This document shows positions 1 to 8,707 of a stretch of 58,399 nt of DNA, piece by piece; within the stretch, counting starts at the first letter, position 1, and every line of letters starts with the position of its first letter. Origin of the DNA: Clostridia bacterium (GTDB lineage Bacteria > Bacillota > Clostridia > Christensenellales > Aristaeellaceae); contig JAFRHH010000049.1 of assembly GCA_017433405.1 (NCBI GenBank), positions 1 through 58,399 on the forward strand. The letters run 5' to 3'. The notes under the pieces are model-generated. The model made no database searches, had not been told where the DNA came from, and saw only the letters and a program-made list of their open reading frames with translations. The translations under genes were made by a program, and so were the position numbers.

Positions 1-2
1 CC

Positions 3-89
3 CCGCCGGGAGAGAACGGCGGCGGGCCGGGCGCCAGCGGAGAGGGAACGCCCCCGCCGCTGCCGGGAGAGAACGGCGGCGAGCCGGGG
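3..89 (+). repeat. In-frame 57-nt tandem repeat in the kinase N-region
   Basis: A segment encoding PGENGG followed by Gly/Glu-Pro-Gly occurs twice with a 57-nt (19-codon) offset, at about 8 and 65. It gives a Pro/Gly-rich stretch before the sensor domain. The array may extend upstream of the window. Confidence 0.55.
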
Positions 90-1184
90 CCGATGGAGCG
101 GGACCTGCACAGCCGGAATCTGATCAACGAAAGCGCCTGGTTTTCCCTGCTTCAGGGGAAGGACGGGACGCTGGAGCTGCTGGACCGGCGGCTTGTGACC
201 GAATCGGACGAGAGCGCCTTCCTTTCCCTCGGGGAGCAGGCGGCAAAGAGCGGGGCGGACGCGGGGTTTATCGGGGACTATGCCTGGACGAGGAAGGAGC
301 GGCCGGAGGGATCGAAGCTGATGGTCTTCCTGAACGGGGAGACCCGGATGACTGCGGTTCGCAGCCTGGCGGTGATCTCCGGCTTTGCCTGCGTCGGCGG
401 TATCCTGCTGGCCTTCGTGGTGACGGCGCTGGCCTCCCGGCGGGCGGTTCAGCCGACCCTCCGAAATATGGAGCAGCAGAAGCAGTTCATTACCAACGCC
501 AGCCACGAGCTGAAGACCCCCATCACCGTCATCGGAACCAACATGTCCCTTCTGCAGATGGAAATTCCCGACAACCAGTGGGTTCGGAGCACGCAGAAAC
601 AGACCGGAATTCTGAAAAAGCTGGTCGACGAGCTGGTGTATCTTTCCCGGATGGAGGAGGAGAATCCGCCGCTGACGATCGAAAAGCTCCCGCTGGCCGA
701 TATCGTCGAAGAGACCGCGGAGCCCTTTGTCGCCATGGCGGAATACGCGGGGCGGGAGATGCGCGTCGAGGCGGAGAAGAAGCTGAGTATTCAGGGGGAC
801 CGGGCTTCGATTCAACGGCTGATTTCCACCCTGTGCGACAACGCGGTCAAGTACGCCGCGGGGGACGGCGAAATTCTTGTTTCTGCCCGGGGCGAAGGGA
901 AAAATGCCGTGATTATGGTATCCAATCCGGTGACGGAGCCCCTGACGAGGGAGCAGTGCGATCAGCTGTTTAACCGCTTCTATCGGACGGATGAATCCCG
1001 GAACAAGGAGAAGAAGGGCGGCTTCGGGATCGGGCTGGCGATTGCCGCCGCGATCGCGGAGAACCACGGCGGCAGCATCCGGGCCGCCATGGAGGAAGGC
1101 GGCCGGCTGAGCATCGCCTGTACGCTGCCGAGGGGACAGCATGACAGACGTGAACTGACGTTCACAGAGGAGGAACATGGCTGA
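3..1184 (+). CDS. Sensor histidine kinase, 5' end outside the window
   Basis: Membrane two-component sensor kinase. The reading frame is open from base 3, so the true start lies upstream. Counting from the Met at 93, an extracytoplasmic segment is followed by one membrane helix (about residues 90-112), the H-box SHELKTP with His138, the N-box LCDNAVKYA (about 246-254) and the G-box GFGIGLAI (about 309-316). These are the HisKA and HATPase_c signatures of an active kinase. The partner response regulator is not in view and probably lies upstream. The last residues (from GQ to the stop at 1182-1184) are encoded by a family B repeat, so the natural C-terminus has probably been replaced. The stop overlaps the next start by 8 nt. 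The signal sensed cannot be told. Confidence 0.9.
   Translation, partial: PPGENGGGPGASGEGTPPPLPGENGGEPGPMERDLHSRNLINESAWFSLLQGKDGTLELLDRRLVTESDESAFLSLGEQAAKSGADAGFIGDYAWTRKERPEGSKLMVFLNGETRMTAVRSLAVISGFACVGGILLAFVVTALASRRAVQPTLRNMEQQKQFITNASHELKTPITVIGTNMSLLQMEIPDNQWVRSTQKQTGILKKLVDELVYLSRMEEENPPLTIEKLPLADIVEETAEPFVAMAEYAGREMRVEAEKKLSIQGDRASIQRLISTLCDNAVKYAAGDGEILVSARGEGKNAVIMVSNPVTEPLTREQCDQLFNRFYRTDESRNKEKKGGFGIGLAIAAAIAENHGGSIRAAMEEGGRLSIACTLPRGQHDRRELTFTEEEHG
1134..1173 (+). repeat. Family B repeat, right part, at a gene junction
   Basis: Matches the right half of the family B repeat: GGACAG, a linker, then the hairpin GTGAAC-TGAC-GTTCAC and AGAGGAGG. It encodes the end of the upstream kinase. 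The terminal AGGAGG is the SD of the flavoprotein starting at 1177. Confidence 0.8.
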
Positions 1185-2565
1185 GGTACTGGTGATCGGG
1201 GGCGGGGCCGCCGGGATGATGGCGGCCTGGGCTGCGGCCCGGGCGGGGGCTCGGGTCACCCTGATCGAGCATAACGAGAAGCTGGGGAAAAAGGTTTACA
1301 TCACCGGCAAGGGGCGGTGCAACCTGACCAATGACTGCGGGGTGGACGAGTTTCTCGCCCAGGTTCCGCGAAACCCGCGGTTTCTTTACAGCGCGCTGAA
1401 CCGCTTCGGCCCCAGGGACATGATGGCGCTCCTCGAGAGCGCCGGATGCCCGGTCACCGTTCAGCGGGGACGGCGGGTGTTTCCCGCCTCGGAGAAGGCC
1501 AGCGACGTCACGAAGGCGATGACGGCCCTGATGAAGGCGGAAGGGGTTCGGGTCCGGCTGAACACCGGGCTGGGGGCGCTCCGGTTTCAGGAGACGGAGG
1601 ACACTGACACTGAGGCGGCAGCGGAGCGAAATGCGAAAGCGCGTTTCAGCGGGGAGACAGATTTTGTCCGCGAACGCTCAAGCGAAGCGGTAACAAAACC
1701 GTCATCCGGACAGAATGGCAGACGTGAACAAAGGTTCACAGGGGAGCGGATCGTCACCGGGGCCCTGCTGACGGACGGGAGCTTTCTGCGGGCGGACGCG
1801 GTCGTACTGGCCATGGGGGGATGGAGCTATCCCGCCACCGGATCTACCGGGGACGGGTACCGGATCGCCCGGGAGGCGGGATACACGGTCACGCCGCCTT
1901 CGCCGGTGCTGGTCGGGATCGAGACCCGGGAGGCGTGGCCCAGGGGCCTTCAGGGGCTGAGCCTGAAGAACGTAAGGCTGAGCCTGAAAAACGGAAGGAA
2001 GACGGTCTGGACGGAGCTGGGGGAGATGCTGTTCACCCATTTCGGCGTTTCCGGGCCCCTGGTGCTGGAGGCCAGCTGCCATCTTCCGGAGGATCCGAAG
2101 AAGGCGGAGCTGGAGATCGATTTCAAGCCGGGGCTGAGCCCGGAGCAGCTGGACGCCCGGCTGCGGCGGGATTTCGCGGCGGACGGGCGAAAGCGGCTTT
2201 CCACGGTGCTGGGGGGACTTTTGCCGGGGCGGCTGGCGGAGGTTTTTCCCTCCCTCTGCGGCGTGGCGGGAGAGATTTGCTGCAGCCAGGTTTCCGGCGC
2301 CCAGCGGGAAAGCGTCGCCCGGGCCCTGAAAGGGCTGACGATCGGGATCCGGAACCCCCGACCTATCGAGGAGGCTGTCGTGACCCGGGGCGGCGTTTCC
2401 GTTCGGCAGGTGGATCCCGGCACGATGGCGGGGAAGCTGCACCGGAACCTTTATTTCGCCGGGGAGATGTTGGATGTGGACGCCCATACGGGGGGATACA
2501 ACCTGCAGATCGCCTGGTCGACCGGGTTTGTGGCCGGAGAGGCCGCGGCGAGGTTGATGATTTGA
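1177..2565 (+). CDS. NAD(P)/FAD-dependent oxidoreductase, HI0933/BaiN-like, with in-frame repeat insert
   Basis: Cytoplasmic flavoprotein of the HI0933/BaiN (aminoacetone oxidase-like) family; the substrate is unknown. The N-terminus carries the dinucleotide-binding motif GGGAAG (residues 8-13), then GKGRCNLTN, and later GGWSYPATGSTGDGY and the C-terminal GEMLDVDAHTGGYNLQ, all typical of the family. At 462 residues it is longer than the usual 400-420. The excess lies at about residues 143-190, between RLNTGLGALRF and RIVTGALLTDG, where homologues have a short turn. Most of that segment (159-190) is the translation of a complete family B repeat. The frame stays open across it, so the protein may still be made and fold. 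The SD comes from another family B copy ending at 1173. Confidence 0.88.
   Translation: MAEVLVIGGGAAGMMAAWAAARAGARVTLIEHNEKLGKKVYITGKGRCNLTNDCGVDEFLAQVPRNPRFLYSALNRFGPRDMMALLESAGCPVTVQRGRRVFPASEKASDVTKAMTALMKAEGVRVRLNTGLGALRFQETEDTDTEAAAERNAKARFSGETDFVRERSSEAVTKPSSGQNGRREQRFTGERIVTGALLTDGSFLRADAVVLAMGGWSYPATGSTGDGYRIAREAGYTVTPPSPVLVGIETREAWPRGLQGLSLKNVRLSLKNGRKTVWTELGEMLFTHFGVSGPLVLEASCHLPEDPKKAELEIDFKPGLSPEQLDARLRRDFAADGRKRLSTVLGGLLPGRLAEVFPSLCGVAGEICCSQVSGAQRESVARALKGLTIGIRNPRPIEEAVVTRGGVSVRQVDPGTMAGKLHRNLYFAGEMLDVDAHTGGYNLQIAWSTGFVAGEAAARLMI
1653..1746 (+). repeat. Family B repeat, full length, inside the flavoprotein gene
   Basis: Complete 94-nt copy: GGAGACAGATTTTGTCCGC, loop, GCGG-TA-ACAAAA (hairpin 1), linker, then GTGAAC-AAAG-GTTCAC (hairpin 2) and a mutated SD, AGGGGAG. 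It is read in frame, giving GETDFVRERSSEAVTK and so on. The near match to the copies at 28407-28590 and 53571-53666 argues for recent insertion. Confidence 0.9.
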
Positions 2566-2587
2566 ATGCGAGGGGAGAAGTGACGCG

Positions 2588-2645
2588 CAGACAGAGGGGA
2601 CAGTTCTTCTGTCCTGGCGGACAGCAAGAACCGTCCCCCTGTCTG
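2588..2645. repeat. Family A 58-nt palindromic repeat
   Basis: Starts CAGACAGAGGGGACAGTTCT and ends AGAACCGTCCCCCTGTCTG. The two arms of about 27 nt are near-perfect inverted repeats around a TGGC loop. It lies between the flavoprotein and exonuclease genes. There is no U-run, so it is not a standard terminator. Full-length sister copies are at 8708 and 25915. Confidence 0.9.
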
Positions 2646-2663
2646 CAGTCCCCATGTTCCGAG

Positions 2664-2705
2664 CGGACAGAAAGGCCGACGTGGAATGGCGTTCACAGAG
2701 GAGAA
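2664..2705 (+). repeat. Family B repeat, right part, upstream of the exonuclease
   Basis: CGGACAGAAAGGCCGACG followed by a decayed hairpin (GTGGAA-TGGC-GTTCAC) and CAGAGGAG. It lies directly upstream of the exonuclease and can serve as SD for a TTG at 2715, or more distantly for the ATG at 2730. Confidence 0.75.
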
Positions 2706-2729
2706 CTAATATCGTTGGAGAGTGAAGAG

Positions 2730-3728
2730 ATGACCTATATTATTCTTGACCTGGAATGGAACCAGCCGGTTTCCTATCAGAGCAGCGCATATCGGAAGGT
2801 GGGGGACCGGCTGATCTTCGAGATGATTCAGATCGGGGCGGTCAAGCTGGCGGAGGATCTTTCCGTCGCGGATCATATTTCGATTCCCATCGCCCCGACC
2901 CACTATCTTCGCATTCATCCGCGGATCCGAAGAATGACGGGGCTGGACGAGGAAAGCCTGGCGGGGGCTCCCACTTTCCGGGAGGCGTTGGAGCAGTTCC
3001 GGGAGTGGTGCGGGGAGGACTATGTGCTGCTGACCTGGGGATGCGACGACGTCAGCGTTTTGCAGCAGAACATCGACTTTTTCGAATTCGGGGATATTCC
3101 CCTGGCGCCCCTTTGCGATATTCAGAAGCTCTTCAGCCAGGAGCACAAGCTCAAGGACCGGTCCGGGCTCAAGGCGGCGATGGAGATGATGCACATCGAG
3201 CCGGATGAGAGCATGTCCTTCCACAACGCCCTCAACGACGCCTGGTATACGGCCCAGGTGTTCCGGACGCTGCCGGATCCGGCGGCGGTGCTGAACTATG
3301 TTCAGACCCCCAGGCCCCTGATTCACAACCGGCCGCTGAAGGAGAAGACAAAGGGGGAGGTCTTCGCCTCCATCCGGGAGGCCCTCGGGAGCGAGAGCGC
3401 CGTCCGACCGACCTGTCCCCGGTGCGGAAGGGTTATGACGCTGGACGGCGAATATATTAAACAGAGTGCTGACCGATATATCGCGGTGGCCAAGTGCAAA
3501 AACCACGGACGGATTCTGATCCGGCTCCGCTTCCGGATCGACGACGACGGGAAGCGGATCATGCAGCGGACCACCGCACCGGCGACCGCGGCCAACGTCG
3601 CCTATGTCCATACCAAGCAGCTTCAGATGAAGCAGCGGCAGGAAAAATACCTCGCGGAGCACGGGGCGCTTCCGGATCCGGAGGAGGAGCTGGAACACGC
3701 CGAATCGGCCAACATGCCTTTCGATTGA
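2730..3728 (+). CDS. 3'-5' exonuclease, DEDDh family, with C-terminal zinc ribbon
   Basis: Predicted cytoplasmic RNase T/ERI-1-like 3'-5' exonuclease. The DEDDh residues are visible: Asp7 and Glu9 in LDLEWN, an Asp in TWGCDDVSVL, and the His and Asp of HNALNDAW, in the usual order over about 180 residues. A C-terminal extension carries CPRCG and a later CKNHGR, a probable zinc ribbon that may bind nucleic acid. The ATG at 2730 is chosen because the protein then begins MTYIILDLEWN, as in relatives. A TTG at 2715, about 11 nt after the repeat-borne GAGGAG, is an alternative. The substrate (RNA or DNA) cannot be decided. Confidence 0.85.
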   Translation: MTYIILDLEWNQPVSYQSSAYRKVGDRLIFEMIQIGAVKLAEDLSVADHISIPIAPTHYLRIHPRIRRMTGLDEESLAGAPTFREALEQFREWCGEDYVLLTWGCDDVSVLQQNIDFFEFGDIPLAPLCDIQKLFSQEHKLKDRSGLKAAMEMMHIEPDESMSFHNALNDAWYTAQVFRTLPDPAAVLNYVQTPRPLIHNRPLKEKTKGEVFASIREALGSESAVRPTCPRCGRVMTLDGEYIKQSADRYIAVAKCKNHGRILIRLRFRIDDDGKRIMQRTTAPATAANVAYVHTKQLQMKQRQEKYLAEHGALPDPEEELEHAESANMPFD

Positions 3729-3748
3729 ACCAAGAAGGAGGGATCCCC

Positions 3749-5395
3749 ATGATCATCACAGCCATGGACAAATCAATGGAGTTTCCGGAGGGACGCACGG
3801 TCCGGGAATGCCTGAAGGCGCTGGACGCGTTTCCGCGTGGGACGCTAGCGGCTCAGAGCGGCGGCGTCGTCATGGAGCTGAACGACCCGCTGCGCCAGGA
3901 CTGCAGCCTCAAGCCCCTGACCCTGGAGCACGGGGAAGGCCGGCGCATCTATGAACGGTCGCTGCGCTTCGTCATGCTGCTGGCCCTGCGGCATCTCTAT
4001 CCCTATCAGCGGGTCCGGATCGAGTACTCCGTCGGATACGGCGTCTTCGTCCGGCTGCCGGGGAAGGAGCTGCACAGGAAGGATATCGTTCAGCTGGAAA
4101 ACGAGATGCGCCGGCTGGTGGATCTGGATCTGAAGTTCGAAAAGAAACAGTGGACGAAGGAGGACGCCATCGCCTACTTCGAGGAACAGGGCCAGATGGA
4201 CAAGGTCGAGCTTTTGCAGTACCGGCCCGTGCCCTATTTCAACATGTATTCCATCGACGGCATGTGGGAATATTTCTACGGCGCCATGACGGTTTCGACG
4301 GGATACCTCAAAGTTTTCACCCTCTTCGAGCTGCGGGGCGGTTTCGTTCTGCAGCTGCCGATGGGGGCGGACTTCGATCACGCGGCCCCCTACATCTACC
4401 GGCCGAAGCATCTTGAGGTCTTCGCCCAGAGCGCCCACTGGTGCGAGATTCTCGGCGTCACCAACGTTTCGGACGTATCCCGGCTGATCGGGGAAAACCG
4501 GCTGCGGGACTTCATCCGGGTCAACGAGGTGCTGCATGAATCGGCGATCAGCGATATCGCCCGGAAGATTCACGAGCAGGACAAGCATATCGTCCTGGTG
4601 GCCGGGCCTTCCAGCAGCGGAAAGACCACCTTCGCCGCGCGGCTGGCGATTCACCTTCAGATGTACGGGCATCATTCCCGCCGCATCTCCATGGACGATT
4701 TCTTTATCAACCGGGCGGACATGCCCCGGGACGCCTACGGCGAGACCAACTTCGAGACCGTCGACGCGCTGGACACGAAACTGCTGGCCGATTCCCTGAA
4801 CGGGCTTTTAAACGGCGAGGAAGTCTTCATGCCGAACTTCGACTTCTCCCTCGGGGAGAAGGATTACCTGACCCCGCCGATTACCCTGAAGCCGGGGGAG
4901 ATTCTCGTGGTCGAAGGGCTGCACGGGCTGAATCCCCGGATCAGCGACCTGCTGCCGGCCGACGAGATCTACCGGGTTTTCGTCAGCGCCCTGACCTGCC
5001 TGAACCTGGACGACCACAACCGGATCCGGACCACGGACGTCCGGCTGCTTCGCAGGATCGTCCGCGACAGCCAGTTCCGGGGCTATACCCCGGAGGAGAC
5101 CCTGGACCTGTGGCACAAGGTCCGCAAGGGGGAGGAGGAATACATCTTCGCCTATCAGGAGAACGCCGACAGCATGTTCAACACGGCGCTGCACTACGAG
5201 CTGCCGGTGCTGAAGCTTTACGCCTACGATATGCTCCTGGAGGTGCCTTCGTCGTCGCCGAACTATCTGCTGGCCCGGCGGCTGATCAAGACCCTGAACT
5301 ATCTGCCGGACGTGGATCCCGCCCAGCTGAACGAGATTCCGCCGCTGTCGCTCTTAAGGGAGTTCATCGGCGGCTGCACGCTGGAAGAGGAGTAA
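3749..5395 (+). CDS. Nucleoside (uridine-type) kinase with N-terminal TGS/tRNA-synthetase-like domain
   Basis: A 548-residue protein of the phosphoribulokinase/uridine kinase superfamily. The N-terminal 60 residues resemble a TGS domain. Residues 60-200 resemble the second additional domain of threonyl-tRNA synthetase (RIYERSLRFVMLLALRHLYP). The kinase half has a P-loop GPSSSGKTT (about 286-294), the substrate loop SMDDFF and VVEGLHGLNP. Such fusions are common in Clostridia, where they are annotated as nucleoside kinases that phosphorylate uridine or cytidine in salvage. The start is set by AAGGAGGGA (3735-3743) before the ATG, 20 nt after the exonuclease stop. An operon with the exonuclease is likely. 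Confidence 0.85.
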   Translation: MIITAMDKSMEFPEGRTVRECLKALDAFPRGTLAAQSGGVVMELNDPLRQDCSLKPLTLEHGEGRRIYERSLRFVMLLALRHLYPYQRVRIEYSVGYGVFVRLPGKELHRKDIVQLENEMRRLVDLDLKFEKKQWTKEDAIAYFEEQGQMDKVELLQYRPVPYFNMYSIDGMWEYFYGAMTVSTGYLKVFTLFELRGGFVLQLPMGADFDHAAPYIYRPKHLEVFAQSAHWCEILGVTNVSDVSRLIGENRLRDFIRVNEVLHESAISDIARKIHEQDKHIVLVAGPSSSGKTTFAARLAIHLQMYGHHSRRISMDDFFINRADMPRDAYGETNFETVDALDTKLLADSLNGLLNGEEVFMPNFDFSLGEKDYLTPPITLKPGEILVVEGLHGLNPRISDLLPADEIYRVFVSALTCLNLDDHNRIRTTDVRLLRRIVRDSQFRGYTPEETLDLWHKVRKGEEEYIFAYQENADSMFNTALHYELPVLKLYAYDMLLEVPSSSPNYLLARRLIKTLNYLPDVDPAQLNEIPPLSLLREFIGGCTLEEE

Positions 5396-5430
5396 CGGGG
5401 CTGAATTGACGAGAAGAAGGGTGAAAGAGA

Positions 5431-6417
5431 ATGGCGCGTCCGAAGCGAACGGTGCTGGAATACCGGAGCTACGAGCTGCCGAGCGATTTTCCCGTGATGG
5501 TGCTGACGGGGGACCGGTGGCATATCAGCCCCATCCCCGGGAAGCATCTTCATTTTCACAACTGTCTGGAGATCGGCCTGTGCCACTCGGACGGGGGAAC
5601 GATGATCTTTGACCGCCAGAAGGTTCATTTCACGGCGGGAGACGTAACCTGCATCGCGCGGAATGTCCCCCACACCACCTGGTCGGATCCGGGAACCGGG
5701 AGCCTCTGGAGCTACCTGTTCCTGGATCCGGTGGCCCTGCTGGGAAACGCGGCCCTCAGCCGGATTCCCGGGCTGCCGGATATCCGCCGCTTCCTGACGG
5801 ACTGCCACCTGTTATTAACCGGGGAGCAGAGCGCCTGGGCGGCGGAACTGATTCAGGCGGTCATCGACGAGATGACCCGGGGGAAGCCGGGGTATCAGAG
5901 CTGCGTCCGGGGCCTTTGTACGGCGCTTCTGACCCTCCTGCTGCGCCACTATGGCGCGGAGGGGGATCAGAGCAGCTGCGACCCCTACATCCAGGCGTTG
6001 GCGCCGGCCTTCAACTATATTCATGAACACTATATGCAGGAGTTTCCTCAGGAGACCCTGGCGGCGGCCTGCCATCTGAGCCCGACCCACTTCCGGCGGC
6101 TCTTCCGGGAGCAGACGGGAACCTCGCCGCTGGCCTTCCTGCATCAGACGCGGATCTTAAAGAGCTGCGCGCTTCTGCGCTCCTCCGAATACTCCGTTAC
6201 CACCATCGCCGGCATGGTCGGATACAACTCCATGACCAGCTATAACCGGCATTTCAGCAAGGCCATGGGCTGCACGCCCTCCGTATGGCGGAAAACCGCC
6301 GGAAACCAGCTCCGCCCCTCCCTGCTGACCTTTACCGGGTGGACGGAGGCGGAGGTCATCGAGGAAGGGGCGGAGGAACCCGGCGGAGGAAAGACGCCTA
6401 CCGCGTCTCAAACCTGA
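5431..6417 (+). CDS. AraC-family transcriptional regulator, cupin sensor
   Basis: A 328-residue regulator. Residues 1-110 look like an AraC-type cupin ligand-binding domain (HFHNCLEIGLC, then a later VPHTTW). Residues about 190-290 form the double helix-turn-helix AraC domain (TLAAACHLSPTHFRRLFREQ and TTIAGMVGYNSMTSYNRHF). The gene runs into the convergent GH112 phosphorylase gene and overlaps its 3' end by 20 nt. A regulator paired with a sugar phosphorylase suggests local control of galacto-N-biose or lacto-N-biose use, but this is inference from position only. Confidence 0.88.
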   Translation: MARPKRTVLEYRSYELPSDFPVMVLTGDRWHISPIPGKHLHFHNCLEIGLCHSDGGTMIFDRQKVHFTAGDVTCIARNVPHTTWSDPGTGSLWSYLFLDPVALLGNAALSRIPGLPDIRRFLTDCHLLLTGEQSAWAAELIQAVIDEMTRGKPGYQSCVRGLCTALLTLLLRHYGAEGDQSSCDPYIQALAPAFNYIHEHYMQEFPQETLAAACHLSPTHFRRLFREQTGTSPLAFLHQTRILKSCALLRSSEYSVTTIAGMVGYNSMTSYNRHFSKAMGCTPSVWRKTAGNQLRPSLLTFTGWTEAEVIEEGAEEPGGGKTPTASQT

Positions 6418-8548
6418 TTTCAAAGGGCTTCAGCTCCGTTTCCAGGGAGCCTTCGGGGAAGCGGACGGAGACCTTTCGGGCCTCCGGGCCGTTATTGAGG
6501 AGCACCAGGGTCTTCGAGGCGGGGAACCAGGCGGCTTCCGCCAGGGGATCGTCGCAGAGGCCGGCGGGGGCGCCGCATTGTCCCGTCAAAGACAACAGCA
6601 GATCCAGGAGCATCCGGGCCGCGGAAGGGCTGTAGACAAAACCGCCCAGGTACGCGGCCTTTCCTTTGCCGAAATCCCGGAGAGTCAGCAGGGGGGTGTT
6701 CCCTTCGGCGGCAAGAACCCGGGTATCGGGAGCGATCAGGCGGATGCCATCCGTGCCGCGGCCGAGGGCTGCCCGGTCCACCCGGAAGGGGGCGGGAGCG
6801 GCTTCAAAGGCCCAGGGGGCGTGGCAGGCGTATTCCCCGCGATCCTGATCCACGCCGAGGATCGGGGCCAGAGCGAAGCGGGTATCCCGGCCCGCCGCGG
6901 CGGAGGGCTCGCCGGCGCCGATCAGGCAGCCGCCCTCATAGACGAAGCGGGTGATTTCCGTCGTCAGGGCGGGATCCAGCCAGGCGTCGCCGCCGCTCCA
7001 GGCATCCCCGGCCTGTCCCGCGCAGAGGAGCACGTCCGTACCCGACAGGGCGCCGGCTTTCACATCCTCAAAGGAGATAAACCTGACCCGGACGGGAAGC
7101 CCCGACAGGGCCTCGTTCAGATGAATCAGCACATGGCCGTCGGTCTCATGGAAATGGCCGGAGAGGGTCCAGGAGCGCAGGGCGCCCCAGGTATGCAGCA
7201 CGCTGACGGACAGCGGAAGCTCCGCCGGGGCGCCTTCGGCGTGCAGCCCCCGGATTCGCCGGAAGGCGACCGCCATTTCCTCGATCGCGTCGTTGAAGGC
7301 TTCCTGGCCGATGGTCAGATGCAGATAGCCTCCCAGGCCGATCCGGTCCACGCACTGGCGGAGGAGGGCCCGGCGCACATGGAGCCAGTAATCCGTGGCA
7401 TCCTTTTCCGGATGTCCGCCATCCATAAAGGTCGGCAGGCCGCCCAGCCCCACCGGGAACAGATAGGGATGGAAACGCAGCTCATGCACCGGGACCTTCG
7501 CCCCGGCGCAGAGGCGGCATTCGAAGCCGGAGAAGACGCATTTGATCAGCCCGTCGAAGCCGACGGAGGGGAAGTAGGGCCCCCAGGGCTCCATGCCGAC
7601 CCAGCTGTCGTCATAGAAGACGTAGGCCTGTTTGCCGTAGGAATGAATGATTTCCACCAGGGTCCGGGCCCGGTCGGCGACGAAGCGCTGAATAAAATCC
7701 ATCCAGGCCCGCTTTTGCGGCGTCGGGGGCCGGTGGGTGGCCTGGAGCTTTCCCCGGCAGATAAAATCCTCCGCCGTCAGGGCGATGCCGCTCTCCGCCT
7801 CAAAGGCCCGGAGGGCGGCGGGGCTGACGGTGAAGTCATAGCTGGCCCAGTCGGTAAAGCGGGTCCGGCGCCGGGGATCGCTGCCGAAGATCCAGACGAA
7901 ATTATAGAACAGGGAGGTCAGGCGGATCACGTCCGTCTGCGGGTTATTTTCGCACCAGGTTTTCAGCCAGCGCTGAAGATAATCCCACGCCAGAGGATGG
8001 CGGGGATCCAGCTGGCGCAGGTGCTCCGTCTGCCAGTGGTTGGTGGTATGATTATACATATTGATTTCCTCCCAGATGCGCCAGCAGAGGAAGGAAACGG
8101 TATACCGGTGGTAGGGGACGCAGCCGGCGATCCGGACCCGGCCGCTTTCCCAGGACCATTTTTCCCGGGGCAGGAGCTGATCCGCCGTCCGGTCCCAGAC
8201 CTGCCAGAAGGGGAGGGCCTCCAGGGAATCGTTGATCTGGAACTGCTCCGTAAAGAAGCCGGCGAGGGGATCAATCTCCAGACGATCCGAGAGGGCCAGC
8301 ACGGGATCGGAGGAGAGGAAGGTCTGCTGCTGGGTTTCGGGATGCTTGAGGGCGAAGGCGTTATGCTCCCGGATGATGCAGATCGTCGAATAGATCCGGT
8401 AGCCCGCCTCGGTGATTTCCGGGGACAGCTTCGTTCCGTCGGAATCCCGGATTACGTCCGCACCCCATTTTTCCGCCATCCGCAGGGTGAGCTCCTCGTA
8501 GCCGGACTCGCCCGGCAGCGTAAATCCTCCATGATGCAGATCCGTCAT
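6398..8548 (-). CDS. lnpA: 1,3-beta-galactosyl-N-acetylhexosamine phosphorylase (GH112)
   Basis: Cytoplasmic GH112 enzyme. The family phosphorolyses lacto-N-biose and galacto-N-biose to galactose-1-phosphate and GlcNAc or GalNAc, the key step in using mucin cores and milk oligosaccharides. At 716 residues it has the expected length. The N-terminus contains GGFTLPGESGYEEL and WGADVIRDSDGT, which are characteristic of GH112. AYVFYDDSWVGMEPWGPYF probably contains the general-acid Asp of the (beta/alpha)8 barrel. There is no signal peptide, as expected for an intracellular phosphorylase. GGGAGG lies 8 nt before the ATG. No galactokinase-like or NahK gene is nearby. The distinction between GNB and LNB preference cannot be read from sequence here. 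Confidence 0.9.
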   Translation of the reverse strand: MTDLHHGGFTLPGESGYEELTLRMAEKWGADVIRDSDGTKLSPEITEAGYRIYSTICIIREHNAFALKHPETQQQTFLSSDPVLALSDRLEIDPLAGFFTEQFQINDSLEALPFWQVWDRTADQLLPREKWSWESGRVRIAGCVPYHRYTVSFLCWRIWEEINMYNHTTNHWQTEHLRQLDPRHPLAWDYLQRWLKTWCENNPQTDVIRLTSLFYNFVWIFGSDPRRRTRFTDWASYDFTVSPAALRAFEAESGIALTAEDFICRGKLQATHRPPTPQKRAWMDFIQRFVADRARTLVEIIHSYGKQAYVFYDDSWVGMEPWGPYFPSVGFDGLIKCVFSGFECRLCAGAKVPVHELRFHPYLFPVGLGGLPTFMDGGHPEKDATDYWLHVRRALLRQCVDRIGLGGYLHLTIGQEAFNDAIEEMAVAFRRIRGLHAEGAPAELPLSVSVLHTWGALRSWTLSGHFHETDGHVLIHLNEALSGLPVRVRFISFEDVKAGALSGTDVLLCAGQAGDAWSGGDAWLDPALTTEITRFVYEGGCLIGAGEPSAAAGRDTRFALAPILGVDQDRGEYACHAPWAFEAAPAPFRVDRAALGRGTDGIRLIAPDTRVLAAEGNTPLLTLRDFGKGKAAYLGGFVYSPSAARMLLDLLLSLTGQCGAPAGLCDDPLAEAAWFPASKTLVLLNNGPEARKVSVRFPEGSLETELKPFEIRFETR

Positions 8549-8707
8549 CGCTGTGCCTCCCGTTTCCCCGGCTATGCCGGAATATGGTTTTTTTCGGTAG
8601 AATCAGTGTAACAGAATTGGAGAGGCTTTTCCCCGCAATCCCTTGCGGGAGGTGTGCAGATTTGACCCTAAACCGGCGGTTACAGAGGGGCTGACGGTAA
8701 GAGACAG

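Noticed and set aside
6578-8611. A 677-codon plus-strand frame opposite the GH112 gene
   Set aside because: The minus-strand product matches GH112 throughout, so this frame is a shadow.
8549-8640. A sigma-A promoter for the GH112 gene
   Set aside because: TACACT on the minus strand could be a -10, but the nearest TTGCGG is 23 nt away. It may be activator-dependent; not supported enough to list.
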